27,252 nucleotides of DNA. Source: Pseudomonadota bacterium. Its GTDB lineage: Bacteria > Pseudomonadota > Gammaproteobacteria > Burkholderiales > Methylophilaceae. Below, in pieces: positions 1 to 8,502 of this stretch. Each line of letters opens with the position of its first letter. The stretch's first letter is position 1. Below the pieces are notes generated by a model that saw only the letters and a program-made list of their open reading frames with translations, ran no database searches and was not told the DNA's origin. A program made the translations under genes and the position numbers. The stretch covers positions 1 to 27,252 of the forward strand of contig JAKPIR010000175.1 of the NCBI GenBank assembly GCA_029549705.1. The letters are read 5' to 3'.

Positions 1-999
1 AAGTGGTGCCATTAAAAATATGCGCCTACCTTCGCCATATTTTTTCTTGGTATATTTAAAGTAGAGTACTTGTGCCGCAACCGAAAAGGTTTCCATGACA
101 AACACGCCGCCCATAATAAACAGTACGATTTCTTGACGGACGATGACAGCAATCACGCCTAACGCAGCGCCTAGCGCCAACGCCCCGACATCGCCCATAA
201 ATACTTCTGCGGGGTAGGCGTTAAACCATAGAAAACCCAGGCCGGCACCTGCCATGGCTGCACAGAACACCAATAACTCGCCAGAGCCTGCCACATAAGG
301 TATTCCTAGATACTTTGAGAAATATAAATGACCCGCCAAATAGGCAAATATGCCTAATGCACTAGACACCATGACTGTGGGCATAATGGCCAAGCCATCC
401 AAACCATCCGTTAAGTTCACGGCATTACTGCTACCCACCACCACTAAGTAAGTCAGCACCATAAAACTTAACGCACTGAGTGGTATCACCCAATGTTTAA
501 AAAATGGCACAATCAAAGTGGTTTCCACTGGTGTTTTTGCCGTTTTATACAGAAATACCGCAACCGCAACGCCTATTACGCTTTGCCAAAAATACTTTGC
601 TTTTGCTGATAACCCTTTAGGGTTTTTGTAGACCACCTTACGATAGTCATCAACCCAACCTACCGCACCAAATCCCAGCGTGGTAAACAGCACCACCCAG
701 ATAAAGCGGTTACTTAAATCACCCCAGAGTAGAGTTGAAATTGCAATTGCAACCAAAATCAGCGCTCCGCCCATGGTAGGCGTGCCAGATTTGATTAAAT
801 GCGTTTGCGGTCCGTCGTCCCGAACGGCCTGACCCACTTTATATTCGGTGAGCTTTCTTATCATGCTAGGGCCAACCATCAGCGAAATCGCTAATGATGT
901 CAGTGTGGCCAAAACTGCACGTAACGTAATGTAATCAAATACCGAAAAGCCACGTATGTGCTGTACTTTTGCTAACCATTGCGCCAGTTCTAATAACAT
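1..999 (-). CDS. mraY: MraY, phospho-N-acetylmuramoyl-pentapeptide transferase (3' end cut by window)
   Basis: Integral membrane enzyme that transfers phospho-MurNAc-pentapeptide from UDP to undecaprenyl phosphate, making lipid I at the inner face of the cytoplasmic membrane. I translated 333 codons from the ATG at 999-997; family members are about 360 residues, so only the last part is missing. Visible family motifs are the Asp pair in VGWVDDYRK, the NAVNLTDGLDGLA motif, and the catalytic-region block MGDVGALALG (many homologues have Ser where this has the Ala after Gly). The sequence runs off the window at RRIFLMAPL, just before the usual His-rich loop. The ATG directly follows the murF TAA with no gap, and an AGAGGTG ribosome site lies inside the end of murF, so translation is probably coupled. 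Confidence 0.96.
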   Translation of the reverse strand, partial: MLLELAQWLAKVQHIRGFSVFDYITLRAVLATLTSLAISLMVGPSMIRKLTEYKVGQAVRDDGPQTHLIKSGTPTMGGALILVAIAISTLLWGDLSNRFIWVVLFTTLGFGAVGWVDDYRKVVYKNPKGLSAKAKYFWQSVIGVAVAVFLYKTAKTPVETTLIVPFFKHWVIPLSALSFMVLTYLVVVGSSNAVNLTDGLDGLAIMPTVMVSSALGIFAYLAGHLYFSKYLGIPYVAGSGELLVFCAAMAGAGLGFLWFNAYPAEVFMGDVGALALGAALGVIAVIVRQEIVLFIMGGVFVMETFSVAAQVLYFKYTKKKYGEGRRIFLMAPL

Positions 1000-2379
1000 T
1001 TAGTGCACCTCTTCATTCATTTGATTTTTATTGTCAGCGTCGATTACGATCGCATTCACAACGCGCTCCATTTTCATAAAACGCGAACCCTTTACCAACA
1101 CTGAATCGCCTTGCCTCATCTCTTGCAATAAGGCATCAATAAGCGTATCTATATTCGAAAAGTACCTTGCACCTACGCCAAAGCTATTTAGCGCCGCTTG
1201 GCTTAATTCACCAAAGCAATAAAGCGCATCAATATCAGAGGCCTTTGCATAAGCACCTATTTCTGCGTGCATTCTTGGGGCATCACTCCCTAACTCGCCC
1301 ATATCCCCCAATACTAAAACTTTCTTACCTGATAACTTTGCTAGAACATCAATCGCCGCCCGCATTGAATCGGGGTTGGCGTTATAAGTATCATCAATAA
1401 CAAGCGCATGATTCACACCCAGCTTACGTTGCAACCTGCCTTTAACTGCATGAAAATGACTTAACCCATCGGCAATCTCTTTTATTGAGACTCCCAAGGC
1501 GAACGCTGCAGCACAGGCCGCAAGTGCATTCCGAACATTGTGTGTACCGAGCGCATTCAACATAACATCTGCTTGACCCATTTTTGTCGTGAGTTGAACA
1601 TGGCAAGCACCAGATTTTTCTTTAAAGGTTGCAGAAACGTCTGCTTTGGCATTGAGCCCGAATGTGACTATTTTTCTATTTGTATTAAGCGATTTCCAAT
1701 AATCAGCGTAGTCATCATCAGCATTGATAACTGCCACGCCGTCACCTGTCAAACCAGAAAAAATTTCGCCTTTGGCTTGTGCAATATTGCTACGAGAGCC
1801 AACCTCACCAATGTGTGCTGTGCCAGCATTACTAATCACCGCCACATCAGGTTTTGCAATATCAGCCAAGTACGCGATTTCGCCCAAGTGACTCATTCCC
1901 ATTTCTAGCACTGAGTACCGATGATGAGCACGCAGTTTTAATAAAGTAAGCGGCAGCCCAATGTGGTTATTCAAATTTCCAGCTGTGGCATGTATTTTTT
2001 CAGCACCGCCAGCATGGTTAGCCAATACGGCAACCAACATTTCTTTGATGGTGGTCTTGCCGTTACTACCAGTAATTGCCACGAATGGAGTGGTAAATTT
2101 TTTTCGCCAAAAACTTGCCAATTTGCCAAGCGCCTGGCAAGTATCATTCACCACTATGGCTGGGGTGACCCCTTTATCCTCGCTAACCAAAACTGCGGAG
2201 GCACCCTGACTCATCGCCTGTTCTAGGTAGTCATGGCCATCAAAACGATCTCCTTTTAATGCCACAAACAGCTGTCCACTTGCGATATCGCGGCTATCAG
2301 TACCTACACTTGCAAAGCGCACATCTGCACCAATCAGGCTCCCACCAATAGCAGCCGCGGCTTCTGATAGCATCATCAT
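1000..2379 (-). CDS. murF: MurF, UDP-MurNAc-tripeptide--D-Ala-D-Ala ligase
   Basis: Cytoplasmic ATP-dependent ligase that adds D-Ala-D-Ala to UDP-MurNAc-tripeptide, the last soluble peptidoglycan precursor step. The protein is 459 residues, normal for MurF. It shows an N-terminal substrate-binding part with TDSRDIASGQLFVALKG (about 27-43), the Mur-ligase ATP loop AITGSNGKTT (101-110), and later TYNANPDSM, characteristic of MurF. Three consecutive ATG codons open the gene; the first (2379) overlaps the murE stop in an ATGA arrangement, which favours coupled initiation, but the exact start among the three cannot be decided. The stop codon abuts the mraY ATG. Confidence 0.97.
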   Translation of the reverse strand: MMMLSEAAAAIGGSLIGADVRFASVGTDSRDIASGQLFVALKGDRFDGHDYLEQAMSQGASAVLVSEDKGVTPAIVVNDTCQALGKLASFWRKKFTTPFVAITGSNGKTTIKEMLVAVLANHAGGAEKIHATAGNLNNHIGLPLTLLKLRAHHRYSVLEMGMSHLGEIAYLADIAKPDVAVISNAGTAHIGEVGSRSNIAQAKGEIFSGLTGDGVAVINADDDYADYWKSLNTNRKIVTFGLNAKADVSATFKEKSGACHVQLTTKMGQADVMLNALGTHNVRNALAACAAAFALGVSIKEIADGLSHFHAVKGRLQRKLGVNHALVIDDTYNANPDSMRAAIDVLAKLSGKKVLVLGDMGELGSDAPRMHAEIGAYAKASDIDALYCFGELSQAALNSFGVGARYFSNIDTLIDALLQEMRQGDSVLVKGSRFMKMERVVNAIVIDADNKNQMNEEVH

Positions 2380-3845
2380 GCCGACTTCCCCATATTTGAA
2401 ACCTGATATTTAGATAACGCCGTCCGCGCCATCTCCATATCATCAAATGGATACTTCTCACCTGCAATCTCCTGATAGTTTTCATGGCCCTTGCCGGCTA
2501 TCAGCACGATATCGCCAGGCACTGCGGCATTAACAGCCTTTTCTATGGCCAATGCGCGGTCCATCTCAACCTGATATTCAACATGCATATCCACAGTGAT
2601 TTCACGAATGATTGCTGCTGGGTCTTCATTACGTGGATTGTCGTTGGTAATCAGCACCACATCTGCCAGATGATTGACTACCGACCCCATAAGCGGGCGC
2701 TTGCCTTTGTCTCGATTACCGCCGCAACCAAAAACACAAATCAATTTTGCGCTCGTATGCTCCCTGAGGGTACTCAACACTTTATCCAGCGCATCTGGCG
2801 TGTGCGCATAATCAATCACCACCAAAGGTAAATCACCTCCGCCGATTTGCTGCATACGCCCTTGTACTGACTTTATTGATGCCATAGCGGCTATTGCATC
2901 TCGTACATTTACCTTAAGCTCCAAGAGTGTTGCCAATACAGCGAGCAGGTTATATGCATTAAAACGCCCCAAAACAGCCGCACTTAGTAAATAATCTTGT
3001 CCGCCAACTGTGACTTTTATCTGCAACCCATCTTTATGTAACACTAGATTTGTTGCTTGGAGATCAGCTTTTTCAAATCCATACGTCACGCATCGCCTGC
3101 CTTGCGCCATAAGATTTTCAGCAATTACTCTTCCGAAGGTATCATCAATATTGATAATAGATGCTCGCAGGCTGTGTTCTTCAAAGAGCTTTTGTTTAGC
3201 TTCGGCATAGGCTTCCATGGAATGGTGATAATCCAAATGGTCACGACTCAGATTGGTAAACACCGCATAATCAAACTCCACGGCATTGACACGTCCTTGA
3301 TCTAGGCCGTGTGATGAAACCTCCATCACCACCCCCTCAGCATTATTTGCTACAAATTCAGCTAACATTGCTTGCAACATAATCGCATCTGGTGTGGTAT
3401 TTGCTGCCACTGTTTGATGCTTGAATAAGCCATTGCCAATAGTGCCAATCACCGCCGTAGTCTTACCTAATTCAGTCAAGCACTGCGCAATCCATTGACT
3501 CACTGACGTTTTACCGTTCGTGCCAGTCACTCCAATCATCGTCACTTTTCTGGAAGGAAATTCATAGAATTCAGCAGCGATTTGTCCTGCTTGATGCTTT
3601 AAATCATCACAAGCCACGTTCTTTACTTGCCAATCTGAATTCCATGAAAAATCTGCGCCATCTGTCTTGCTTTCCCATACAACTGCAGCCGCACCCGCTT
3701 CAATGGCTTGAGGAATATATTTTCTACCATCGCTTTGCGTACCCGGGTAGGCTAAAAATATCGAGCCCATTTGCACTTTTCGGCTATCACTCGTGATTGA
3801 TGTGTAGCTTTGCTGTGGAAAATCTAATTGAGTGAGAATGCTCAT
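2376..3845 (-). CDS. murE: MurE, UDP-MurNAc-dipeptide--2,6-diaminopimelate ligase
   Basis: Cytoplasmic ligase adding the third stem-peptide amino acid. The 489-residue product has the ATP-binding loop GVTGTNGKTS (105-114), the EVSSHGLDQGR block (175-185) and the DNPR motif at 402-405, which in characterised MurE enzymes marks meso-diaminopimelate rather than lysine as the substrate; this fits a Gram-negative cell wall. Overlaps ftsI by four bases (ATGA) upstream and murF by four bases downstream, so it is an internal gene of one continuous minus-strand operon with no room for its own promoter between genes. Confidence 0.98.
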   Translation of the reverse strand: MSILTQLDFPQQSYTSITSDSRKVQMGSIFLAYPGTQSDGRKYIPQAIEAGAAAVVWESKTDGADFSWNSDWQVKNVACDDLKHQAGQIAAEFYEFPSRKVTMIGVTGTNGKTSVSQWIAQCLTELGKTTAVIGTIGNGLFKHQTVAANTTPDAIMLQAMLAEFVANNAEGVVMEVSSHGLDQGRVNAVEFDYAVFTNLSRDHLDYHHSMEAYAEAKQKLFEEHSLRASIINIDDTFGRVIAENLMAQGRRCVTYGFEKADLQATNLVLHKDGLQIKVTVGGQDYLLSAAVLGRFNAYNLLAVLATLLELKVNVRDAIAAMASIKSVQGRMQQIGGGDLPLVVIDYAHTPDALDKVLSTLREHTSAKLICVFGCGGNRDKGKRPLMGSVVNHLADVVLITNDNPRNEDPAAIIREITVDMHVEYQVEMDRALAIEKAVNAAVPGDIVLIAGKGHENYQEIAGEKYPFDDMEMARTALSKYQVSNMGKSA

Positions 3846-5584
3846 ATACTCTCACTTACTTCATCGACGTTTTCAGTCACGTCTTCTTCAATGACGATAT
3901 TTGTATTTGGGGAGTCTTGCGGTACTGCCAACATTCTTAGCGCATCCGCCATCACAGTACTAAACACAGGCGCTGCCACTGTGCCGCCATAATATTGCTT
4001 ATTTTCAATACTAGGCTCATCAATCATAACCGCCATGATTAAACGAGGATTAGAGGCTGGCGCAATCCCCACGAATGATCCTACATATTTATCTTTTTCG
4101 TACCCTTTGTCGCCCAATTTATGCGTCGTACCCGTTTTTCCAGCCACACGATAACCCACGACTTGCGCCTTCAGCGCTGTCCCCCCCGGCTGAACCACCA
4201 TCTCAAGCATTTCTTTCATCTGGTTGGCTGTTTGGGGGCTAAAAACCTGCACCCCCACCGGAGATTCTTGAAGTTTCAAAAGCGATACCGGCTTTAGCTC
4301 ACCATCATTGGCAAACACCGTATATGCTCTTGCAAGCTGCAATAATGTGACACTAATTCCGTGACCATATGACATCGTTGCCTGCTCAATAGGCCGCCAT
4401 GTCTTATAGTCGCGCACCTTACCAGCCGCCTCACCCGGAAAGCCAATATTCGTTTTTACGCCAAAGCCAAGTTGATTGAAAAAATTCCACAGATACAAAC
4501 GATCCAGAGATAATGCAATTTTCGACGCGCCGACGTTAGAAGATTTTTGAATCACCTCAGCTACCGACAAAATCCCATGTGGGTGCGCGTCATGGATTGT
4601 TGCAGGTCCAATACTCATATAGCCTGGAGCTGTTTGAATCTTTGTATCGGGCTGATACTGTCCTGATTCCAGTCCTGCAGCTACCGCTATCGATTTCATT
4701 GTGGAGCCTGGTTCAAACATGTCTGTAATTGCGCGATTACGCGTTTTACCTTTAATATTGACAGGGTTATTAGGGTTGTAAGTTGGGATGTTGACCATCG
4801 CCAACACCTCACCGGTTTTGGCGTCCAGAACAACCGCCGCACCCGCTTTTGCCTTACGCAGTTCTACCGCCTTTGCCAATTCACGGTGTACTAGATACTG
4901 AATTCTTCGATCAATTGACAACACTAAATCGCGTCCATCTTGCGGAACATTTACGGCCTCTAAATCCTCAACGATATGCCCAGATCTGTCTTTAATAACA
5001 CGCCGACTGCCGGGTTTACCAGATAAAGAGGCGTTCATTGCCAACTCAAATCCTTCCTGCCCAGTGTCATCCACCCCTGTGAAACCGACCAAATGCGCTG
5101 TTACCTCACCCGCTGGATAATAACGTTTGTACTCTCGTTGCAGATATATTCCCGGAACACCAACTTTCATGACTTTTGCCGCCAACTCCGGTGGCAACCT
5201 GCGTTTTAAATAAACAAACCCGCGCTCCGTATTCACGAGCTTTTTACTCAACTCCGATGATTTCATGCCGAGTAGCGTAGCAATCTGTTGTGTTTGTGCT
5301 GACGTAATCTCCACATCAGGCGGGCTTGCCCACACAGACTCTACAGGCGAGCTAATCGCCAGTAGTTCACCGTGTCTGTCAGTAATTTTTCCACGATGCG
5401 CGGGCAATACCAGTGTGCGGCTGTAGCGCGCATCTCCTTTTTCTTGCAAAAATTTCTTATGAAAACTTTGTAAATACAGGCCTCGTCCCAACAGCACCAA
5501 AAAACCCAGCAAGACTGCTATCAATAATAATCTGCGTCGCCAAGCTGGCAATTTCACAACAATTGGAGCTGTGCGCAAAGCCAT
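3842..5584 (-). CDS. ftsI: FtsI (PBP3), septal peptidoglycan transpeptidase
   Basis: Division-specific penicillin-binding protein that cross-links septal peptidoglycan in the periplasm, working with FtsW. The 580-residue protein has a short basic N-terminus, one membrane anchor at about residues 18-37, a PBP dimerisation domain, and a transpeptidase domain with all three active-site motifs: STMK (nucleophile Ser294, Lys297), SSN (348-350) and KTG (483-485). The start ATG overlaps the last base of the ftsL TAA. The acidic C-terminal tail after about residue 560 (many Glu and Asp residues) is non-catalytic. Confidence 0.97.
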   Translation of the reverse strand: MALRTAPIVVKLPAWRRRLLLIAVLLGFLVLLGRGLYLQSFHKKFLQEKGDARYSRTLVLPAHRGKITDRHGELLAISSPVESVWASPPDVEITSAQTQQIATLLGMKSSELSKKLVNTERGFVYLKRRLPPELAAKVMKVGVPGIYLQREYKRYYPAGEVTAHLVGFTGVDDTGQEGFELAMNASLSGKPGSRRVIKDRSGHIVEDLEAVNVPQDGRDLVLSIDRRIQYLVHRELAKAVELRKAKAGAAVVLDAKTGEVLAMVNIPTYNPNNPVNIKGKTRNRAITDMFEPGSTMKSIAVAAGLESGQYQPDTKIQTAPGYMSIGPATIHDAHPHGILSVAEVIQKSSNVGASKIALSLDRLYLWNFFNQLGFGVKTNIGFPGEAAGKVRDYKTWRPIEQATMSYGHGISVTLLQLARAYTVFANDGELKPVSLLKLQESPVGVQVFSPQTANQMKEMLEMVVQPGGTALKAQVVGYRVAGKTGTTHKLGDKGYEKDKYVGSFVGIAPASNPRLIMAVMIDEPSIENKQYYGGTVAAPVFSTVMADALRMLAVPQDSPNTNIVIEEDVTENVDEVSESI

Positions 5585-5919
5585 TATGGCGCCACCTTTA
5601 ACGATTGCGCCTGATTTGCTGCCGCGGCTTCCGTGGGTGCTGCCGATGCAATAGGCTTATCCAAAATAACCACCTGCACCCGCTTCGCATCCGGTACTTG
5701 CATCTGCAATTCTTGTGTGGCTATTTCCTCTATGCGGGAGTGCATTGCCCACGTGCTTTGCTCTAACTGTAACAGTCCATAGTCTTGCTCATATTGTTTG
5801 GCTGCCTGATTTAATTTCTCTAACCCAAAATAAAGATTGCGCGCTTTATGCTGCGCATTTACCAGCCCTAGCCCTGATAAAATCAGCGCAATAAACAATA
5901 TGATATTTAAGCGCGTCAT
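5584..5919 (-). CDS. ftsL: FtsL, cell division protein
   Basis: Small bitopic membrane protein of the divisome that forms the FtsQLB complex and helps activate septal synthesis. The product is 111 residues: a very short cytoplasmic N-terminus, one hydrophobic segment at about 4-22, then a periplasmic region rich in heptad-like Leu, Gln and Glu (about 25-75) that fits a coiled coil. A variable Ala-rich tail follows. Sequence identity to other FtsL proteins is usually low, so the call rests on size, topology and position between rsmH and ftsI. Overlaps rsmH by four bases (ATGA) and ftsI by one base. Confidence 0.9.
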   Translation of the reverse strand: MTRLNIILFIALILSGLGLVNAQHKARNLYFGLEKLNQAAKQYEQDYGLLQLEQSTWAMHSRIEEIATQELQMQVPDAKRVQVVILDKPIASAAPTEAAAANQAQSLKVAP

Positions 5920-6956
5920 ATTGCTGACGTTCTTTCTGCCACACGCAGTACCGCACTGCGTGAACGTGGGTTAGCCTTAATTTCAGCCAAGCTAGGCTTG
6001 ATTGCCTTACCCACGCTCTTGAGTTTTGGAAGCGGCAAGTCAGCCGCTCTTACCGGAAAATTCGCTGGTAAATGGTCGGTATTTTCCTGATTGCGAATAA
6101 ATTGCTTCACCATACGATCTTCAAGTGAATGAAAGCTAATCACAGCCAGGCGTCCCTGTGGCGCCAGTAAGGACAAGCATTGGGGCATGGTTAGCGATAG
6201 CTCCTCAAGCTCTTGATTGATGAAAATCCGTAGAGCTTGAAAGGTGCGCGTTGCAGGGTTCTGCCCTGGCTCAAACCGCGTGACTGCCCCTGCCACGATC
6301 TTGGCAAGCTGCCCTGTAGTGGTGATTGCGTGCCCGTCATTGCGCTGCGCAACAATCGTCCTTGCAATCTGCTTAGCAAACCGTTCTTCACCATAATTTT
6401 TTATAACCTCCCCTAAATGTTGCTCTGTTGCAGTGGCAAGATACTCCGCCACCGTTAGTCCACGACTTTGATCCATACGCATATCGAGTGGCGCATCAAA
6501 TCTAAAACTAAACCCTCGACTTGCTTCATCAATTTGCGGTGATGAAATTCCTAAATCCAGCAAAATGCCATCAACTTTACGAATGCCCAACTCAGCTAAT
6601 TTGGCTTGTAGCGCTGAAAAATGGCTATGCACTATAGTAAAACGCACATCATGAATGGCCTTCCCAGATTCAACCGCACTTAAATCACGGTCAAATGCAA
6701 TCAATCGACCATTACCACCCAACCGCGCTAATATTTTTCTTGAGTGTCCGCCGCGGCCAAACGTACCATCCACGTAAACTCCATCCGACTTTACAGCCAG
6801 CGCATCGACAGCCTCTTCTAATAAAACAGTTATATGGGAATTTATTGCTTGTAGACTTTTATCTTTATTTTCAACCTGCGAGCTTGCTTGTGTTGCCGAT
6901 GCTTTTTTTAGAGGCAATGATGCTTGGGTGGGCGCGTTTTGCACGCCCTTGATCAC
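5916..6956 (-). CDS. rsmH: RsmH (MraW), 16S rRNA C1402 N4-methyltransferase
   Basis: S-adenosylmethionine-dependent enzyme that methylates N4 of C1402 in 16S rRNA; rsmI in this window modifies the ribose of the same nucleotide. Family features are HITVLLEEAVDAL (41-53), the SAM-binding YVDGTFGRGGHS (61-72), DLGISSPQID and ISFHSLEDRMVK. At 346 residues it is longer than the usual roughly 310: about 40 residues rich in Ala, Ser, Gln and Lys precede the conserved region. The start is a GTG at 6956 overlapping the mraZ stop (GTGA), with AGAGG about ten bases upstream. No ATG lies between this GTG and the conserved domain, so the extension seems real unless another rare start codon is used. Confidence 0.95.
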   Translation of the reverse strand: MIKGVQNAPTQASLPLKKASATQASSQVENKDKSLQAINSHITVLLEEAVDALAVKSDGVYVDGTFGRGGHSRKILARLGGNGRLIAFDRDLSAVESGKAIHDVRFTIVHSHFSALQAKLAELGIRKVDGILLDLGISSPQIDEASRGFSFRFDAPLDMRMDQSRGLTVAEYLATATEQHLGEVIKNYGEERFAKQIARTIVAQRNDGHAITTTGQLAKIVAGAVTRFEPGQNPATRTFQALRIFINQELEELSLTMPQCLSLLAPQGRLAVISFHSLEDRMVKQFIRNQENTDHLPANFPVRAADLPLPKLKSVGKAIKPSLAEIKANPRSRSAVLRVAERTSAI

Positions 6957-7399
6957 AGCGAGAAGCCCTCTAGTTCAGCCGGCATATTAAACCCTTCGTC
7001 TTGCAACACCTGCGCAAGTTGAGCACGCCATGCTTCCATATTCCACAACTCGAAGTGACTACCCTGTCCGACCAACATCACTTCTTTATCCAATCCTGCA
7101 AAATCACGCAACACGGGCGACACCAGCATGCGACCGGCGCTATCCAGCGCAACATCTTCGGCAAAACCCACCAATAAACGCTGCAACGCACTTGACTGTT
7201 TGTCGAATGATGACAAAGCCATCATCTTGGCCTGAATGGGCTCCCATGCAGGTTGCGGATACAACAACAAGCAACGATGCGGATGCGCGGTCAACACCAA
7301 ATCACCGGCACACTGAAGCTGCAACGCCTCCCTGTGCTTAGTCGGCACAGCTATTCTGCCTTTAGCATCCAAACTTAAATGTGTTGCACCGCGAAACAT
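6953..7399 (-). CDS. mraZ: MraZ, dcw-cluster transcriptional regulator
   Basis: AbrB-fold DNA-binding protein that in studied bacteria binds repeated GTGGG-type boxes upstream of its own gene and controls the dcw operon. I start it at the ATG at 7399, giving 148 residues beginning MFRGATHLSLDAKGR, the canonical MraZ N-terminus; TAGGTGA lies about eleven bases upstream. A GTG at 7414 would add five residues but destroys that ribosome site. The two MraZ half-domains are visible: DAKGRIAVPTKHRE near the N-terminus and LDSAGRMLVSPVLRDFAGL about 70 residues later, each with the characteristic DxxGR pattern. First gene of the operon. Confidence 0.95.
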   Translation of the reverse strand: MFRGATHLSLDAKGRIAVPTKHREALQLQCAGDLVLTAHPHRCLLLYPQPAWEPIQAKMMALSSFDKQSSALQRLLVGFAEDVALDSAGRMLVSPVLRDFAGLDKEVMLVGQGSHFELWNMEAWRAQLAQVLQDEGFNMPAELEGFSL

Positions 7400-7489
7400 G
7401 ACTGATGAATTCACCTAAAATGATTACTCACATACCTATTATTAAAAGGTGAGAAATACCTAACCACCCTTAGCATCAGTTAGATATTT

Positions 7490-7514
7490 CCCACAAAACT
7501 CCACTTTTTCCCAC
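7490..7514 (-). promoter_or_regulatory. MraZ-binding operator (three 10-bp-spaced boxes)
   Basis: Read on the minus strand, GTGGG, GTGGA and GTGGG occur at 7514-7510, 7504-7500 and 7494-7490, exactly 10 bp apart and thus on one helix face. This matches the known direct-repeat operator of MraZ (GTGGG or TGGG boxes one helical turn apart). It sits about 90-115 bp upstream of the mraZ start, so autoregulation of the dcw operon is expected. The promoter hexamers themselves could not be assigned with confidence. Confidence 0.85.
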
Positions 7515-7530
7515 TAAATTGAACTATAGA

Positions 7531-7560
7531 TAAAAAAAAAGAGCAATGCAAGCTCTTTTT
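7531..7560 (-). terminator. Intrinsic terminator upstream of the mraZ promoter
   Basis: Inverted repeat with arms AAAAAGAGC (7536-7544) and GCTCTTTTT (7552-7560) and a seven-base loop. On the minus strand the stem is followed by a run of nine T, a good intrinsic terminator; the plus strand also ends in five T. It would insulate the dcw operon from transcription coming from the rnpB side. Confidence 0.7.
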
Positions 7561-7884
7561 GTGTAATTTCTCTTTATATCTCAATGACTTAGCGCATTTT
7601 TCTCATAAAAATAATATCGTTATAAATTAAGGACATACAAAATTAAGTGAATGTAGATTATTAGAATAGCGTTGAAAGCAATTGAATTGTAATTGGCGGG
7701 ATTTAAGAGGTGCGAATGAAGTTTGATTTTAAATCATTAATATCAGAAAGGGTTCCTGAGTTTGACACAAAGACCGTAAAGGTCTTCCCCAATTGCTACC
7801 AGCGCTTGGCATCACCACCAATTTAGAGCTGCTGAAGCAGCAAGATGGGTGCGATAAGCAACTCAAACTGGCAAGTAAAGCGTG
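7561..7884. other. Gene-poor stretch between dcw terminator and rnpB
   Basis: About 320 bases with no convincing gene. On the plus strand a 37-codon reading frame starts at ATG 7716 with AGAGG nearby, and a different frame from about 7761 to 7885 reads as a plausible Leu/Gln/Lys-rich protein tail (LELLKQQDGCDKQLKLASKA) but has stop codons just upstream and no start. Two short hairpins, an AAGACC/GGTCTT stem near 7779-7796 and a GCTGC/GCAGC stem near 7831-7844, lie downstream of the rnpB 3' end on the minus strand; neither has a strong T-run. It may hold a decayed gene end. Confidence 0.4.
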
Positions 7885-8230
7885 AAAGTGAAGCTGGCCG
7901 ATAAGCCGGGTTCTGTATACCTTATTACTAAGGCTGACAGTCATTCATCTAGGCGCATAATTACTTATGCGCTCAAGCAACCTACCCGCTGGCGGCGCGA
8001 GCCACGCCAATGCCAGCCTATTTGGTCTTGCTGCAGATGGAGGTTACCGCGTTTCACATCCATCGCGCCGAAGCGCAATTTACTCGTCTCTGTGGCCCTA
8101 TTCCGCATTTTATAATTTGCCAGCTTTCGCCAGCAAACATTTCAATGTACGGCCGTTAGCCGTCATCCTGCTCTTTGCAGCCCGGACTTTCCTCCCCCTA
8201 TTGCTAGGCGGCGACTGTCTAGCCAGCTTC
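7885..8230 (-). ncRNA. rnpB: RNase P RNA (M1 RNA, class A)
   Basis: Catalytic RNA of ribonuclease P, which matures tRNA 5' ends. Read on the minus strand, the 5' end GAAGCTGGCTAGACAGTCGC (from 8230) matches the bacterial class A start. The conserved core GAGGAAAGTCCGGGCT lies at 8194-8179, and the 3' end shows the conserved TAGATGAATGACTG block, then AGAACCCGGCTTATCGG, pairing with the 5' end. The length of about 346 nt is typical. The 3' boundary is set from the pairing of the GAAGCTGG and CCAGCTTC ends and could be off by a few bases. A TTAAAAT sequence about 7-13 bases upstream of the 5' end may be the -10 box; no clear -35 was found. Confidence 0.95.
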
Positions 8231-8502
8231 AGGAGCATTTTAACATGCAGGTCAACTTTATAAGTTATTAAAATTTAACTGAAAAATCGACAACCAAAGT
8301 AAGCATTAAGATGCCACACAAGCAAGCTAATCTAGATTATGCAAACTAAATTGTAAACTTAAGTAAACAAACAAATTTTTCTTACCCAATTCACCCAAAC
8401 GGGCTATTGCACCACATATAGTTGCTAACTACCATGTGTCATATCAACATATTGTGTTGATAATTAACAGGGTAATATTACATTCCTAGATAGGTGGCAA
8501 TT
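8231..8502. other. Divergent intergenic region between rnpB and first PEP-CTERM gene
   Basis: This 272-bp region must hold the rnpB promoter (minus strand, right at its left edge) and the control region of the plus-strand PEP-CTERM gene. It contains AATTCACCC at 8388-8396 and CGGGCTATTG at 8400-8409, both also found upstream of the second PEP-CTERM gene, and a dyad at 8442-8462. AGGTGG at 8492-8497 is the ribosome site for the ATG at 8503. No protein gene is seen. Confidence 0.6.
8442..8462. promoter_or_regulatory. Perfect 8-bp dyad, candidate operator
   Basis: TATCAACA (8442-8449), five-base gap, TGTTGATA (8455-8462). The symmetric arrangement about 40 bp upstream of the PEP-CTERM gene start suggests a dimeric regulator site or a structured leader. 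No named regulator can be assigned from sequence alone. Confidence 0.35.

Noticed and set aside
7400..7414. Upstream GTG start for mraZ giving five extra residues
   Set aside because: It would overlap the TAGGTGA ribosome site that serves the ATG at 7399, where the canonical MFRGAT N-terminus begins.
7729..8263. Several open frames on both strands over 7882-8230, including a 71-codon frame on the minus strand
   Set aside because: They lie across rnpB, whose conserved 5', core and 3' sequences explain the region; compositions do not look like proteins.
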